A stretch of 64,000 nucleotides of DNA from contig CP071499.1 of NCBI GenBank assembly GCA_017354895.1, positions 2,294,001 to 2,358,000 on the forward strand, in the 5' to 3' direction. The notes beneath the pieces were generated by a model. The model saw nothing but the letters and a program-made list of their open reading frames with translations, was not told where the DNA came from and did not search any database. This DNA comes from Podospora comata. Taxonomy: Eukaryota > Ascomycota > Sordariomycetes > Sordariales > Podosporaceae. Position 1 is the stretch's first letter; each line of letters starts with the position of its first letter. Both the position numbers and the translations under genes were made by a program. This document shows, in pieces, positions 11,448 to 21,824 of this stretch.

Positions 11448-13224
11448 TCTCTTTGTTTTTTTCTTCTTTTTTCTTTTTCTCTTTCTCTCTCCCCGCAACA
11501 CGCACCAGCCGATACAGACACATATACGTACCTTACCCTTCCTCTTGTTTCATAGGAATTGTTGATGCCGGTGACATTGGCTTGTTGCTAATAAAAAGTA
11601 GAGGTCAAGCAGAAGAAAAAAAAGTACCATGTGCAGGAAAGCAAGCAGCAGCAGCAGCAGCACCACCACTCATGGCAGTGAGACGGAAGATCGGCCCAAA
11701 CGGGCAAGGCCTGGCTTTTTTTTTTTTTTTTGTGTTGCTTTGCTGCGAAGGAAAGGGTGAGCACACTGCGAGGAACTCATTAAACGGTACCTGATATGGA
11801 AAACGCAGAAGCCACCTTTGCCTTTGCTCCTTCAGCTTTCCCAGCCTGTCACCGTCTGATCACTTTCCCGCGTTTGTTGGTTGGCAGAGTTCAGGGCTTC
11901 AGCTCCTTCCAGGCACACGAAGTAACCAAGCATGGAAACTAAGTACCAACAAGGCTCCAAGGTGGTCCCGTAGGTTAGGTAGACACACGTCCACGTAGTA
12001 GATGGAGAGAGAGCTATCATCTAGCGCGCCGCTTCCTCATCAAGCAGGTCTCCAAGTTCATGCCTTTATGAGGTGTTCAGCCAGCCCTCTACAGATGGTA
12101 TGGTTGTTGGCCATCTGATGATGTGACAAGGGGACCCGTCCGTTTTCTCGGCCGTGATGGGAGGGGACTGGAAGGGCTGAAGGAAGGGGACCCTGCCTTG
12201 GTTTGGCGGTAGTTCAGCGGAGGGGCAGGGCAGCAAGGGCACCCCCACCGAAACAGAGAGTGGGCCGAGTGCTTCAAGCGGGGGGGGATCATTTTAGCGC
12301 GCAAATCCCCCGTCTCAGGCAGTTCACCTATCTCCATCAATTCCAAAAGCCTGTCGGCGAGGTGTTGTTGTTGGTCTCATGTCAGTTGTTCATTTTTTTT
12401 TGGGTACGTACTACCTAACGGGTAATAGTCACCGTTTTCGTTTAGTGTAGTCAGGAACGAAACGTCCACCTAGACCGCGGAACACGGGCAGTATTATTCC
12501 AAAATACGCCATGCATATCCGTATCCTCATCCATTCTTCCAGCTCGACGGCAGGGGGGGAGGCGGCCTTTCTTTCTCGAACCACCATCTGGAATGGGCCT
12601 TGTCCATTTTGACGGCGCTATACGGGATCTGTGCTGCAGATTTCAATAGTTTTTGTGCCGGCCCTGAATTCCAGCCGCAATGAAAGAAGGCCCGGGGGAT
12701 GGGGGAGGGGGGGGGGTGTTGCTCTCCTCGCCGCAGGGCAGGTAGGATCAAAGTCAGCACCCCTCCCCCCGAATGCGGTGAGATGGCACTTCACAGTGTG
12801 GTAATTCCGATCAGCTCGGCTTACCTTATGCCTTTCAGTATAGGGAGGATCAGCGCGCCTCATCGAGGGGAAGGGGGGGGAAGGGGGCTTATCTTCTTCT
12901 CGCTTGACAATCCAACACGCTGGTTTTCCCTTCTAGGTGATGAGATGAGTATTCTCACCACTTTCTTCCGCTTCGACCTCAACTTTATGTTTCCACATAT
13001 GACATATCTCCAACCTTCGTCCAACTCGCAAGGTTGAGATCGATCGACTTGAGCGACGCTGCTATTGTGCTATACATGGCCCAATAGCAGGCCATACTCT
13101 CCCTGACGATACCACCTCACCAACGTGAGCTTAAGCAGACACTATAACATTTTATTTTTAATTAATTAACCCCCAACTTCTGCCCATTGATTCTCTCCCC
13201 GCAGCAGCGAGCGCGGCCGCCGTC
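11186..13224. other. Intergenic region with CT microsatellite
   Basis: Divergent upstream regions of the dehydratase and carrier genes, about 2 kb. A CT array lies at about 11401-11452. GC-rich poly-G/C tracts occur near 12550-12760 and 12870-12890. No gene with recognisable protein features is seen on either strand. Confidence 0.5.
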
Positions 13225-14524
13225 ATGGCTGCTACTGCATCGACCGAACAACGCAGCGAGGGACGGGCCGGTTCCTTCTCATCCTCCTCGTCCGACACGG
13301 CGACGCATGTCGGGAGCAGCACCGTCTTGGCGCGACTGGGCGACGAGGAAAAGCTCACCCCGCCAGAAGACCTTGAGATTCACGAGCTGGAGGAATACGG
13401 GGACCACTTGTCCAACAGCGAAGATGATGCGCTTCTCATGGAAAAGGATCAAGATGAGCCGCCCAAGCCGCCTCAACCACCCCCAGAACCGAAGAAGAGT
13501 TCTTTCTGGTCGTCACTGATATGGATGACGGTCAACACTTTGGCTACAATCGGGATTGTAAACCTCCCCCCCTTTGTCATCTTCACGAACTGACTGTTGA
13601 ATAGGTCTTCACCAACAAAGCAATCTTCACCGACCCCTCCCTGAAACTAGCCCAGCTCTCCTTCGCCTCCTTCCACTTTCTCGTCACCTACCTAACCCTC
13701 TTCACCATCTCCCGCCCCCGCTTTGCGTTCTTCGTCCCCCGGCGCGCCGCCATAAAAGACATCCTCCCCCTCAGCATAGCCATGTCCCTCAACGTCATCC
13801 TCCCCAACCTCTCCCTCGCCTTTTCCTCAGTAACGTTTTACCAACTCGCGCGGATCTTGCTAACCCCCACCGTCGCCCTGATGAACTACATCCTCTACCG
13901 CGCCACCCTCCCCAGACTCGCGATTTTGTCTCTAATCCCCGCCTGCGTAGGAGTAGGCATGGTCTCGTACTACGACTCCCTCCCCACGAGCAACACCAAT
14001 ATCAAAACCACCTCCTCCCTCGGGGTAATTTTTGCCTTTCTCGGCATTTTTGCCTCGTCTCTCTACACGGTTTGGATCGCGTCGTACCACCGGAAGCTCC
14101 AGATGAGCTCCATGCAGCTGTTGTTCAACCAAGCACCTCTTTCGGCGTTTATGCTGTTGTACGTCATCCCGTTTGTGGACACTTTCCCCGAGAGCTGGGG
14201 GGGTGTGAGCGGGAGCAAGTGGGTGTTGATCGGGATGAGCGGGTTGTATGCTAGTTTGATAAACATTAGCCAGTTTTTTATTATCGCGCAGACGGGGCCG
14301 GTGAGCAGCACGGTGGTGGGGCATGTCAAGACTTGTACTATTGTCGGGTTGGGGTGGGTGACGAGTGGGAGGGGGGCGGGGGATAAGGGGGTGGGAGGGG
14401 TGGTGGTGGCGCTGGGGGGGATTATTGCGTGAGTTTTCCTTGGGTGAAAAGGGGGGTGAATGTGCTGACTGGTGATAGGTACTCGATTGTGATGCTCAAG
14501 GAGAAGAAGAAGGGTGGGAAGTAA
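13225..14524 (+). CDS. Triose-phosphate/nucleotide-sugar transporter family carrier
   Basis: Multi-pass membrane carrier of the drug/metabolite transporter superfamily (TPT/SLC35-like), likely in the Golgi or ER. The exons are 13225-13557, 13605-14428 and 14479-14524, giving 400 aa. An acidic Ser/Pro-rich cytosolic N-terminus of about 95 residues is followed by about ten hydrophobic segments, beginning WMTVNTLATIGIVFTNKAIF, where the NKAIF part is typical of the family. The last exon completes the final helix and adds a lysine-rich end (LKEKKKGGK). A C-terminal KKxGGK resembles but does not exactly match a KKxx retrieval signal. The substrate cannot be told from sequence. The upstream dehydratase makes a sugar-nucleotide link tempting, but that is only inference. 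Confidence 0.87.
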
Positions 14525-14859
14525 GGTCAAATGTAACATATGCCGTGTAGGATGGGGTTGGTTTGGGTTGGGTTGGTACAAGGGTGTTGATATCTCTGGG
14601 TAGGAAATTCGGGCAAGGCGTTTACGGTAAATCAGGATTACAGATCTCAGGGGGGGGGGGGTTCGGGCATTGGCGAGAGCAAGAGGGAAATGATGTTGGC
14701 TTACACCCTTTCAAACATCCCAATGCTTCCATACCTTGGCTACAAAACAAAAACCAAGAAATAGTCAAAATATCATTGTCACAAATTAATCCTAACAAAT
14801 GGCCATTCATTACTACTTGAGTATACACGAAAACCACGGGTATCAATTTCGCCTCCAGT
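14525..14859. other. Short convergent 3' region
   Basis: The 3' flanks of the carrier gene (+) and RPF1 (-) meet here. A poly-G run lies near 14651-14661. No coding sequence is supported. Confidence 0.5.
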
Positions 14860-16183
14860 CTACAAGTTGAAGCGCGTCCTCTTCTTCTCCATCTTGGCCT
14901 TCCACTCCCACTTGAGCGCATCCTCGCCCTCACTCCCCGCCCTGCCGATCCCCTTATCAACCCTACGAAGCTTGAGCGTCATCCTCGGGCCAATCTCCTG
15001 AAGACCAGCACGGATGCCCTGCATACCCTCCATCTCCTTGCCCTCTGCCGTGACGACATTCTTCTCCGTGGCTCTAGCTTCACGGAAGACATAACGATGA
15101 CGGCGGAAGAAAATGTAATCGCGCTGGTTGTGCAGCGTTACGACTTGTCTGCCCTGCAACTCAGGTCTGGCTGGGAAAAGCGTGTTCATCGACTTGGCGG
15201 CGAGGAGACCCAGCGGTGTCTTGAAGTTGTTGAGGAGCAGCTCGGGGTAGTGGTTGGTGGCGTTGCCGTGGCCCAACAGAGACTTTCCTGGGAGGTAGTT
15301 GCGGATGGAATAGGTGAGGGTAGGTCCTGGCGCGGCATCTTCGCTGTTGAGGTGTACGATGCTCATCTGGTGGGGACGCTTGAGGTCCTCGTGGACGACG
15401 ACGAGAGCTGTGTAACCACGGTCTGTCGCATGTTAGCATCCGATCTTACGGGAAAGAGGTAGAGAGGGAAAACATACTCTTTGCAAACTTTGCAATTTCC
15501 CTGACGCTGTACTTGTGACCCCAGCGGTGACCGCTACGCCTGATATAGGTCGAGTTGGGGAAGATGGCGCCGATCTCCTCGGCCTCCTTGTGTATCGTCG
15601 CGTTGAGCGAGGTGGTGACGAGAATCTTGGGCATCGGGGGAGGTTCATCGCTAAAGAGGTGCTCGAACTGCCGCGTAAGAGAATCTGGCGTCAAATCAAG
15701 GTTTGTTGATGTCGTCGAAGGGGCAATGCTCGGTTGTCTTTGCGCCCGTTTCCTCTGCAGCTTCTCCTCGCGCTCCTCGTCGTCTTCCCCGTCGTTTTCA
15801 GAGTCGGAATCCAACATGCTGTCGGCATCGTCGTCCTTTTCCTCCTCGTCATCCTTCATCGCGGCATCCGCCTCAGCAGCAGCGGCAAGCTCGGCCTGTT
15901 CCATGCGACGGCGCTTCAAAGCTGCCAGATCAACCTGTGCCCCCAAGCTATCGTCGTCGACATCGTCCCACACTCTCTTCTTGTCAATGCTCGCGGGCTG
16001 GTTCTTGGCAAGTCTTTCCTCTCTCAATTCGGGGTTCTTGGCCTCCTCTCTTCTGCGGCGATGGCGCTCTTCGTGACGGGCCTTGTTGGCGATCTTCTTG
16101 TCCTCGATGTACATTTGCTTGCGTCTCAATTTGTTGCCCGTTTTCAGGGACAGGGAAGACCCTCCGGAGCGTGAAGACCCCAT
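14860..16183 (-). CDS. Ribosome production factor 1 (Brix domain)
   Basis: Nucleolar factor for 60S subunit assembly, in particular 27S pre-rRNA processing. The exons on the minus strand are 16183-15478 and 15422-14860, giving 422 aa. The N-terminal half is highly charged, with basic helices and a long Asp/Glu block around residues 110-140. The Brix domain starts at PKILVTTSLNAT and includes FPNSTYIRRSGHRWGHKYSV, a signature of the Rpf1 branch. The end is rich in basic residues (KMEKKRTRFNL), as in other Rpf1 proteins. It is head to head with glycyl-tRNA synthetase, 484 bp between start codons, which suggests shared growth-linked control. The identification rests on the strong match to the Brix/Rpf1 pattern. 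Confidence 0.93.
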
Positions 16184-16667
16184 TTTGGCGATTGTTTGCG
16201 GTGGTTAGTGAATTGGTCGAAGAGGTTTTGCGATGGTGACGGCGATGGTTGATTGATAGCGATTGGGAATCTCAAAAAAAAAAAAAAATTGGCCGGCTGG
16301 CTGCAATCGATTGTTGATCCATGCGCTCCGGGGGACCCCAGCACTCACTGTTGACGGGCAGCCCACAGGGTTCTCAACGGGTCCGTGCATCGAAATCCAG
16401 AGGGCGGGACAGTGAGGGGCACATCTTCTTGGAAAATAGCGGTTAATTGAATTTCCGCGGATTCATGCCCCTCCAACCCTGAAGCCCCCGACAGTGTCTC
16501 GCCGTAGAATGCATCCACCGTGCCATGGCTGGTGTGGTGCCCTGCTGTGACAGCCGTTTCCTGGGTTTCATCTATCGGGTCTCGAAAAAAAAAAGAGGAG
16601 TGCCTTAGAAAAACGGCCACCGTGACTCACTGAGAGGGGGACGAGGCCAACACTTGCAATTGGGGGA
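16184..16667. promoter_or_regulatory. Bidirectional promoter region, RPF1 / glycyl-tRNA synthetase
   Basis: 484 bp separate the two divergent start codons, so both promoters must lie here or overlap the genes. Poly-A runs sit at about 16274-16288 and 16584-16593. No specific binding site is claimed. Confidence 0.6.
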
Positions 16668-18932
16668 ATGAAGCCTCTTCTGTCCCTCATCCTCACCCGC
16701 CGCCTGTCTTCACCACTTGTTGCTGGCACTCCACTCCACTCCAACAACAACTATACATCTGTAGTAGCCCCTCTCCGTAGGCTTCACCGTCCAGCCTTTG
16801 CCCCGTCTACCCCGCGCCTCAAGTTCCAGATACCGCAGACCAACAAAAAGAAGCCCGAAAAGATGTCGACAGATGCCACCACCCTCAAGGGCCAGCCCCT
16901 CGACAGGGCCGCCCTCGACGCCATGCTGAGGCGGCGTCTCTTCTACACTCCCTCGTTCGAAATCTACGGCGGCGTCTCTGGCCTCTACGACTATGGCCCG
17001 CCTGGTTGCGCTCTCCAGGCCAATGTCATTGACCTCTGGCGCAAGCACTTTATCCTGGAGGAGGACATGCTGGAGGTGGACTGCACTGTCCTTACCCCCC
17101 ACGATGTTCTCAAGACCTCCGGCCACGTCGACAAGTTTGCCGACTGGATGTGCAAGGACCCCAAGAACGGCGAGATCCTCCGTGCCGACCACTTCGTCGA
17201 GGACATCCTCGAGCAGCGGCTGAAGGGCGACAAGGAGGCCCGCGGCCTGAAGGTGGAGGAGAAGGAAGAGACAGACAAGAAGAAGGCGGCCAAGAAGAAG
17301 AAGAACAAGGGCGGTGTTGAGGCCGTCAGGCTTGACGATGCCGTGGTCAAGGAGTACGAGGAGATTCTGGCTCAGATTGACAACTACAACGGTGAGCAGC
17401 TGGGCGAGCTGATCAAGAAGCACGATCTCCGGAATCCCGCGACCGGCCTCCAGCCCACGCCTCCCGTCTCCTTCAACCTCATGTTCCAGACCTCAATTGG
17501 TCCCAGCAGCAACCTCCCCGGTTACCTGAGACCGGAGACGGCCCAGGGCCAGTTCCTCAACTTTGCCAAGCTCTTGGAGTTCAACACGGGCCAGATGCCG
17601 TTCGCCTCTGCCTCCATTGGCAAGTCTTACCGCAACGAAATATCTCCCCGCGCCGGTCTCCTCCGTGTCCGCGAGTTCTTGATGGCTGAGATTGAGCACT
17701 TTGTCGACCCGGAAGGCCACAAGAAGCACGCCCGCTTCCACGAGGTGGCCGACGTCGAGCTTGCCTTCCTCGACCGCCACACTCAGCTCTCCGGGTCAAC
17801 GGTCGTCAAGAAGCAGACGATCGGTCAGGCCGTCAAGGAGGGCCTCGTCGACAACGAGACCCTCGGCTACTTCCTCGCCCGCATCCTCCTCTTCCTCAAG
17901 AAGATTGGCATCGACGAGAAGAAGATCCGCTTCCGCCAGCACATGGACAACGAGATGGCTCACTACGCCTGCGACTGCTGGGATGCTGAGCTTCACACTT
18001 CGGCCGGGTGGGTTGAGTGCGTTGGCTGTGCCGACCGCAGCGCGTACGACTTGTCCGTCCACGCCAAGAAGACTGGTGCGCCGCTTGTTGTGCGCCAGCG
18101 CCTGGAGGAGCCGATCACTATTGAGGAGTGGGATATTGCGATTGACAAGAAGAACTTTGGTCCTTTTTACAAGAAGGACGGCAAGACGATTGAGAATGCT
18201 CTCCTGGCCACCACCCAGGAGCAGCGTGGCGAGCTTGTGAAGCAGCTGGAGGAGAACGGCAAGGTTGTGATTGACGTGCCTGGTGTGAACGACGGCAAGG
18301 TGGAGGTTAGCAAGGACTTGCTGGCTATCAAGTGGGTGAAGCGTGTTGAGAACGTTAGGGAGTACACCCCCAACGTGATTGAGCCTTCGTTTGGTATCGG
18401 CCGTATTCTGTACTCTCTTATGGAGCACAACTACTGGACCAGAGCCAGTGAGGGTGGTGATGAGGCCCGTGGTGTGAGTTGCCTTTTTAACAGTCCGATT
18501 TGAGCTCGTGTAAAACTAACTCTGTAACATCAGGTCCTCTCCTTCCCTCCGGCCGTCGCCCCGACCAAGGTCCTCATCGTGCCTCTCTCCTCCAACAAGG
18601 ACTTTACCCCCGAGGTCCGCAAGCTCTCCCAGAAGCTCAGGTCGGCCGGCGTGTCCAGCCGGATTGACGACTCGTCTGCCAGCATTGGCAAGCGGTACAG
18701 CAGAAATGATGAGCTGGGCACTCCGTTTGGTGTCACGGTTGATTTCCAGACTCTGAAGGATGGGACGGTGACGCTGAGAGAGCGGGACAGCACACGGCAG
18801 GTGAGGGCGGAGGAGGACAAGATTATTGCGGCGATCAAGGCGCTGGTGGAGGGGACCAAGACGTGGCAGGATGTGGAGGGGGAGTTGCCGATTTTTGAGG
18901 GGCAGCAGGAGGTTGAGGTTGTTGTGAGGTAG
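16668..18932 (+). CDS. Glycyl-tRNA synthetase, probably cytosolic and mitochondrial
   Basis: Class II aminoacyl-tRNA synthetase charging tRNA-Gly. The exons are 16668-18473 and 18534-18932, giving 734 aa from the first ATG. Residues 1-65 are rich in Arg, Ser and Leu with almost no acidic residues, like a mitochondrial presequence. A second in-frame ATG at 16863 starts MSTDATTLKGQPLDR and would give a 669-aa cytosolic form, as known for yeast GRS1. Class II motifs visible are EIYGGVSGLYDYGPPG, RPETAQGQF, and motif 2 around SYRNEISPRAGLLRVREF. The last exon forms the anticodon-binding domain (TKVLIVPLSSNKDF). A lysine-rich insert (KKKAAKKKKNKGG) lies near residues 203-217. Splicing of the single intron is needed for the C-terminal domain. 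Confidence 0.97.
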
Positions 18933-21824
18933 GGGGTGGCTGAGGAAGAAAAATTGTAAAATAGTTTAAAGGGTTTGATAGTGGGGGGCGGTCAGCAAGC
19001 AAAGCAAAGCAAAGCAAGCAAGCAGTGTTAGATTAGCAGGGTGTTTTAGAGATGGCTGTTGGACACTTTGGAATCTAGATGTTTGTTCTTCTACATTGTA
19101 GTACCTGTTTGCTGGTGGTGTAATATGGGACTTGTCTATCTTGGCCTTGGGTCAGAACGGTACTACTAGTGGCAGCTTTTAGCTATTACTCGACATCGAC
19201 ATGGACACCCAGATGACGTTGCCCGCAAGGAAGAAAGGGAAACAAGCGTCGAAGCTTTGGCTTTCGAGAGAGGCCGCCAACCGGGCGCTTTAAAAGTCTT
19301 GTTTGACAAGGAAACAATTCCCGATCAGCATGAAAAACATGTTTTCTGTTGCATATTCTTTTTCTCTCCCATGTCAAAGCCGGTTGTTTTGGCTATTCCT
19401 CTCTTGTTCTTTTCCGCGACAGTTGAGTCGACCCCTTATCTCCACCGGGAGAGGGCATCGTTTCGGTGTTGATCACTTGATGGGAGGAGAGTTGTCAGTT
19501 TACCCCTTCTTTCACGGGATGAGATTTCTCTCTTCCGATCCCTGTGGCGGGATGGCGGATGAGACGAGTCAACAATGGGCATGAGTCGTCGGGTTGCGGG
19601 AAAGGGTAGGTTCAGGTTTTGGAGGCGGCGGCTAATAAACCACTTGACTCGATGGGGGGAGGGAAGGGGTTGGTTATGCTGTTGTGATGTGCATTATTCT
19701 TTGCTTCTTCTTACGACATGTTGAGCAGCTGGTTTCTCTATCAAAAAGGTTGTTTCTCCACTAGGGCTGGACAGCCTGTAGAATAGCATGACATTTACAA
19801 TTCACTTTGGATGGTATGTATCTAGCTAACAGTGTCCGTTAGGTGGGTGCTCGAATCATAAACACATACCGATGATGCTTCCCCTGCCTGGGCTATGATC
19901 ACCACCAAGAGCGTAGGAGGATCCTGAAACGGCGCATACCTTTTCGCTCAGGCAAAATGCAACGCTGCCACTGGGCCCCGCGATGATGAGAGAGCTTCTG
20001 TTCAAGATGAAGGACTGAACCCTTGCCAAGCCGGGCCTTGCATCGTTTCCAACGGCAGCCGGGGGGGAAGTGCAGCAGATCCTCAAGAAATGGGGTGACT
20101 TTGCTTTGTGATCTGCAAGAGGTTCCCAATTAGGCGCTGGTTTTTTTCTGTTTCTGTGATGGATGGATGAGGTTTATGTGTGTGTGTGTGTATGTGTGTG
20201 TGTGTGTGTGTAATGTCTTCAAGGCGGCTGTTGGTTCACCAACAAACACGCCTGAGTGATATCCGCGTTGAATATGTCGCTGAAAGGCAGCAGGGGGGCA
20301 AGGAGGTCCCGGAGAAGTTACACATGGTTGGAGAAAAATAAACGGCTCCAACCTGGCTTGAGTGGGTTGCTTGGGCCGGTGGCCAGGAGGGAGGACGGGG
20401 ACCTCCTGAGCTGGGATATAGGTTGTAAGAAGGTAAGGTTGGCGGAGGAGGGGGGGGGAACCTGACCTAGGTAGGGCTGCGGCGGGTGAGGTTCTTTCGA
20501 CGACCCCAAGGCACATTAGATCGAATATACCGGACGTAGGTGTATAATCTTACCAACTGCATGTTCAGCTTTCTCGGTTATATCCGGCATCAAGGCCGAT
20601 ACATATCATGCCGCCGGCGGGACTTGCAGATATATAGCGTACCTATCTTGGGGAAGAGGTTCTTCAGCAACTGACGGGCTGCTGGGTGAGGTGAAGGGGC
20701 CGTGTCTCCACTGTTCCAAAGTCTCAAACATGCAAGCCCGCCATGTGTGTGTGGTGCTCCGAGTGGGAATCGCGCCTAGGGTGGCCAATCCTTTGTGGTC
20801 GGGTGCCCCTCAGTGTCTCGAAGGGCCGCCAGACCAGGGGCCCTGGGGATGGTCAGATAGCGCTGTACTTGTTGATTATGAAAGAGAAGACGTGTGAATA
20901 GAGGTACATGTCTAAGAGCTCTAGCGGCCGAATGGAGTTGGTTTTTTAGAATTGTGAGGGCGAGCGCACTTACCCCCCCATGCTGCCACAGCGCGTGGTT
21001 CCACAGGCAGACCCGACTCTCTATCGCACCGTACCTTACCACCACACCTACCGACCTTTGTCTCTTTCGTCTCGTCTGCTGCGACTCCAACTTTGTGAAC
21101 ACGATCCCAGGATCTTTTCTTTTTTGCCCCTTCCCACCTGGTTCCCCCCGTTGTATCGCACGCAGCATTACTGCTGGGAGCCTTGCCCGAGGAAGCTTTA
21201 CCGAGTGATCGCCTGGGGGAAGAAGAACAACATCTCGTCACTTACCTCCGCTACCTACTCACTAGCCACCTCAGTGCACGCCCACCCGAAATATACGGCA
21301 CGGCGCCAGCACAGAACCTCGCCGACTGACTGACCGACTGACCGCCCATCCGTCACCTAGGACTTGGACTTGGACTTGGACTCGGACGTGGACATCTCCA
21401 CCTTTTCCAACGAGAGAATCCCAGCCAACAACGTCTAGCAAGCAAGCAAGCGACTGCTGTGGACGGCGCAAGTTGTATCCTCTGGGCTGCTTGGCAATAG
21501 AATACACCCTTCGGCCTCGCGCTGCGCGGTGCTGCAGTTGCTGCTGCCGGTGGAAGTTGTCTCTCATCTTCATTGCGAAGCATCACGGGTCGTGTTTCGT
21601 TGACATCGGTAAGTCCGCACTGTCTTTTTTTCCTCCTGTCTCGACTAGGTTGTTGCCAGCGCCCAGCCTTGCCCCCTTTTCCTACCCTTCCTGACCGTTG
21701 GCGATCGCTAAAAGAGACCCTGCCTTCAGCCAACGCAAGCCTACATTAACTTTGACGACTTTGACGACGACTTTGACGACGACTCCTGCTTCGAGTCGCT
21801 GTAATAATATTCATCGACGACGAC
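18933..21824. other. Long intergenic region upstream of the PAK kinase
   Basis: About 2.9 kb without a supported gene. A TG microsatellite lies at about 20175-20211 and short AAAGC-type repeats near 18998-19025. The right-hand part is probably the 5' leader of the kinase gene. It includes a GACTTG-type hexamer repeat near 21360-21388 and GACGA repeats near 21755-21785. Frames here show no family resemblance. Confidence 0.5.
20175..20211. repeat. TG microsatellite
   Basis: TG dinucleotide array on the plus strand with one TATG interruption. No coding meaning. Confidence 0.8.

Noticed and set aside
11186-13224. Possible gene between the dehydratase and the carrier
   Set aside because: All frames are short, overlap on both strands and cross homopolymer G/C tracts; no motif or splice chain joined them.
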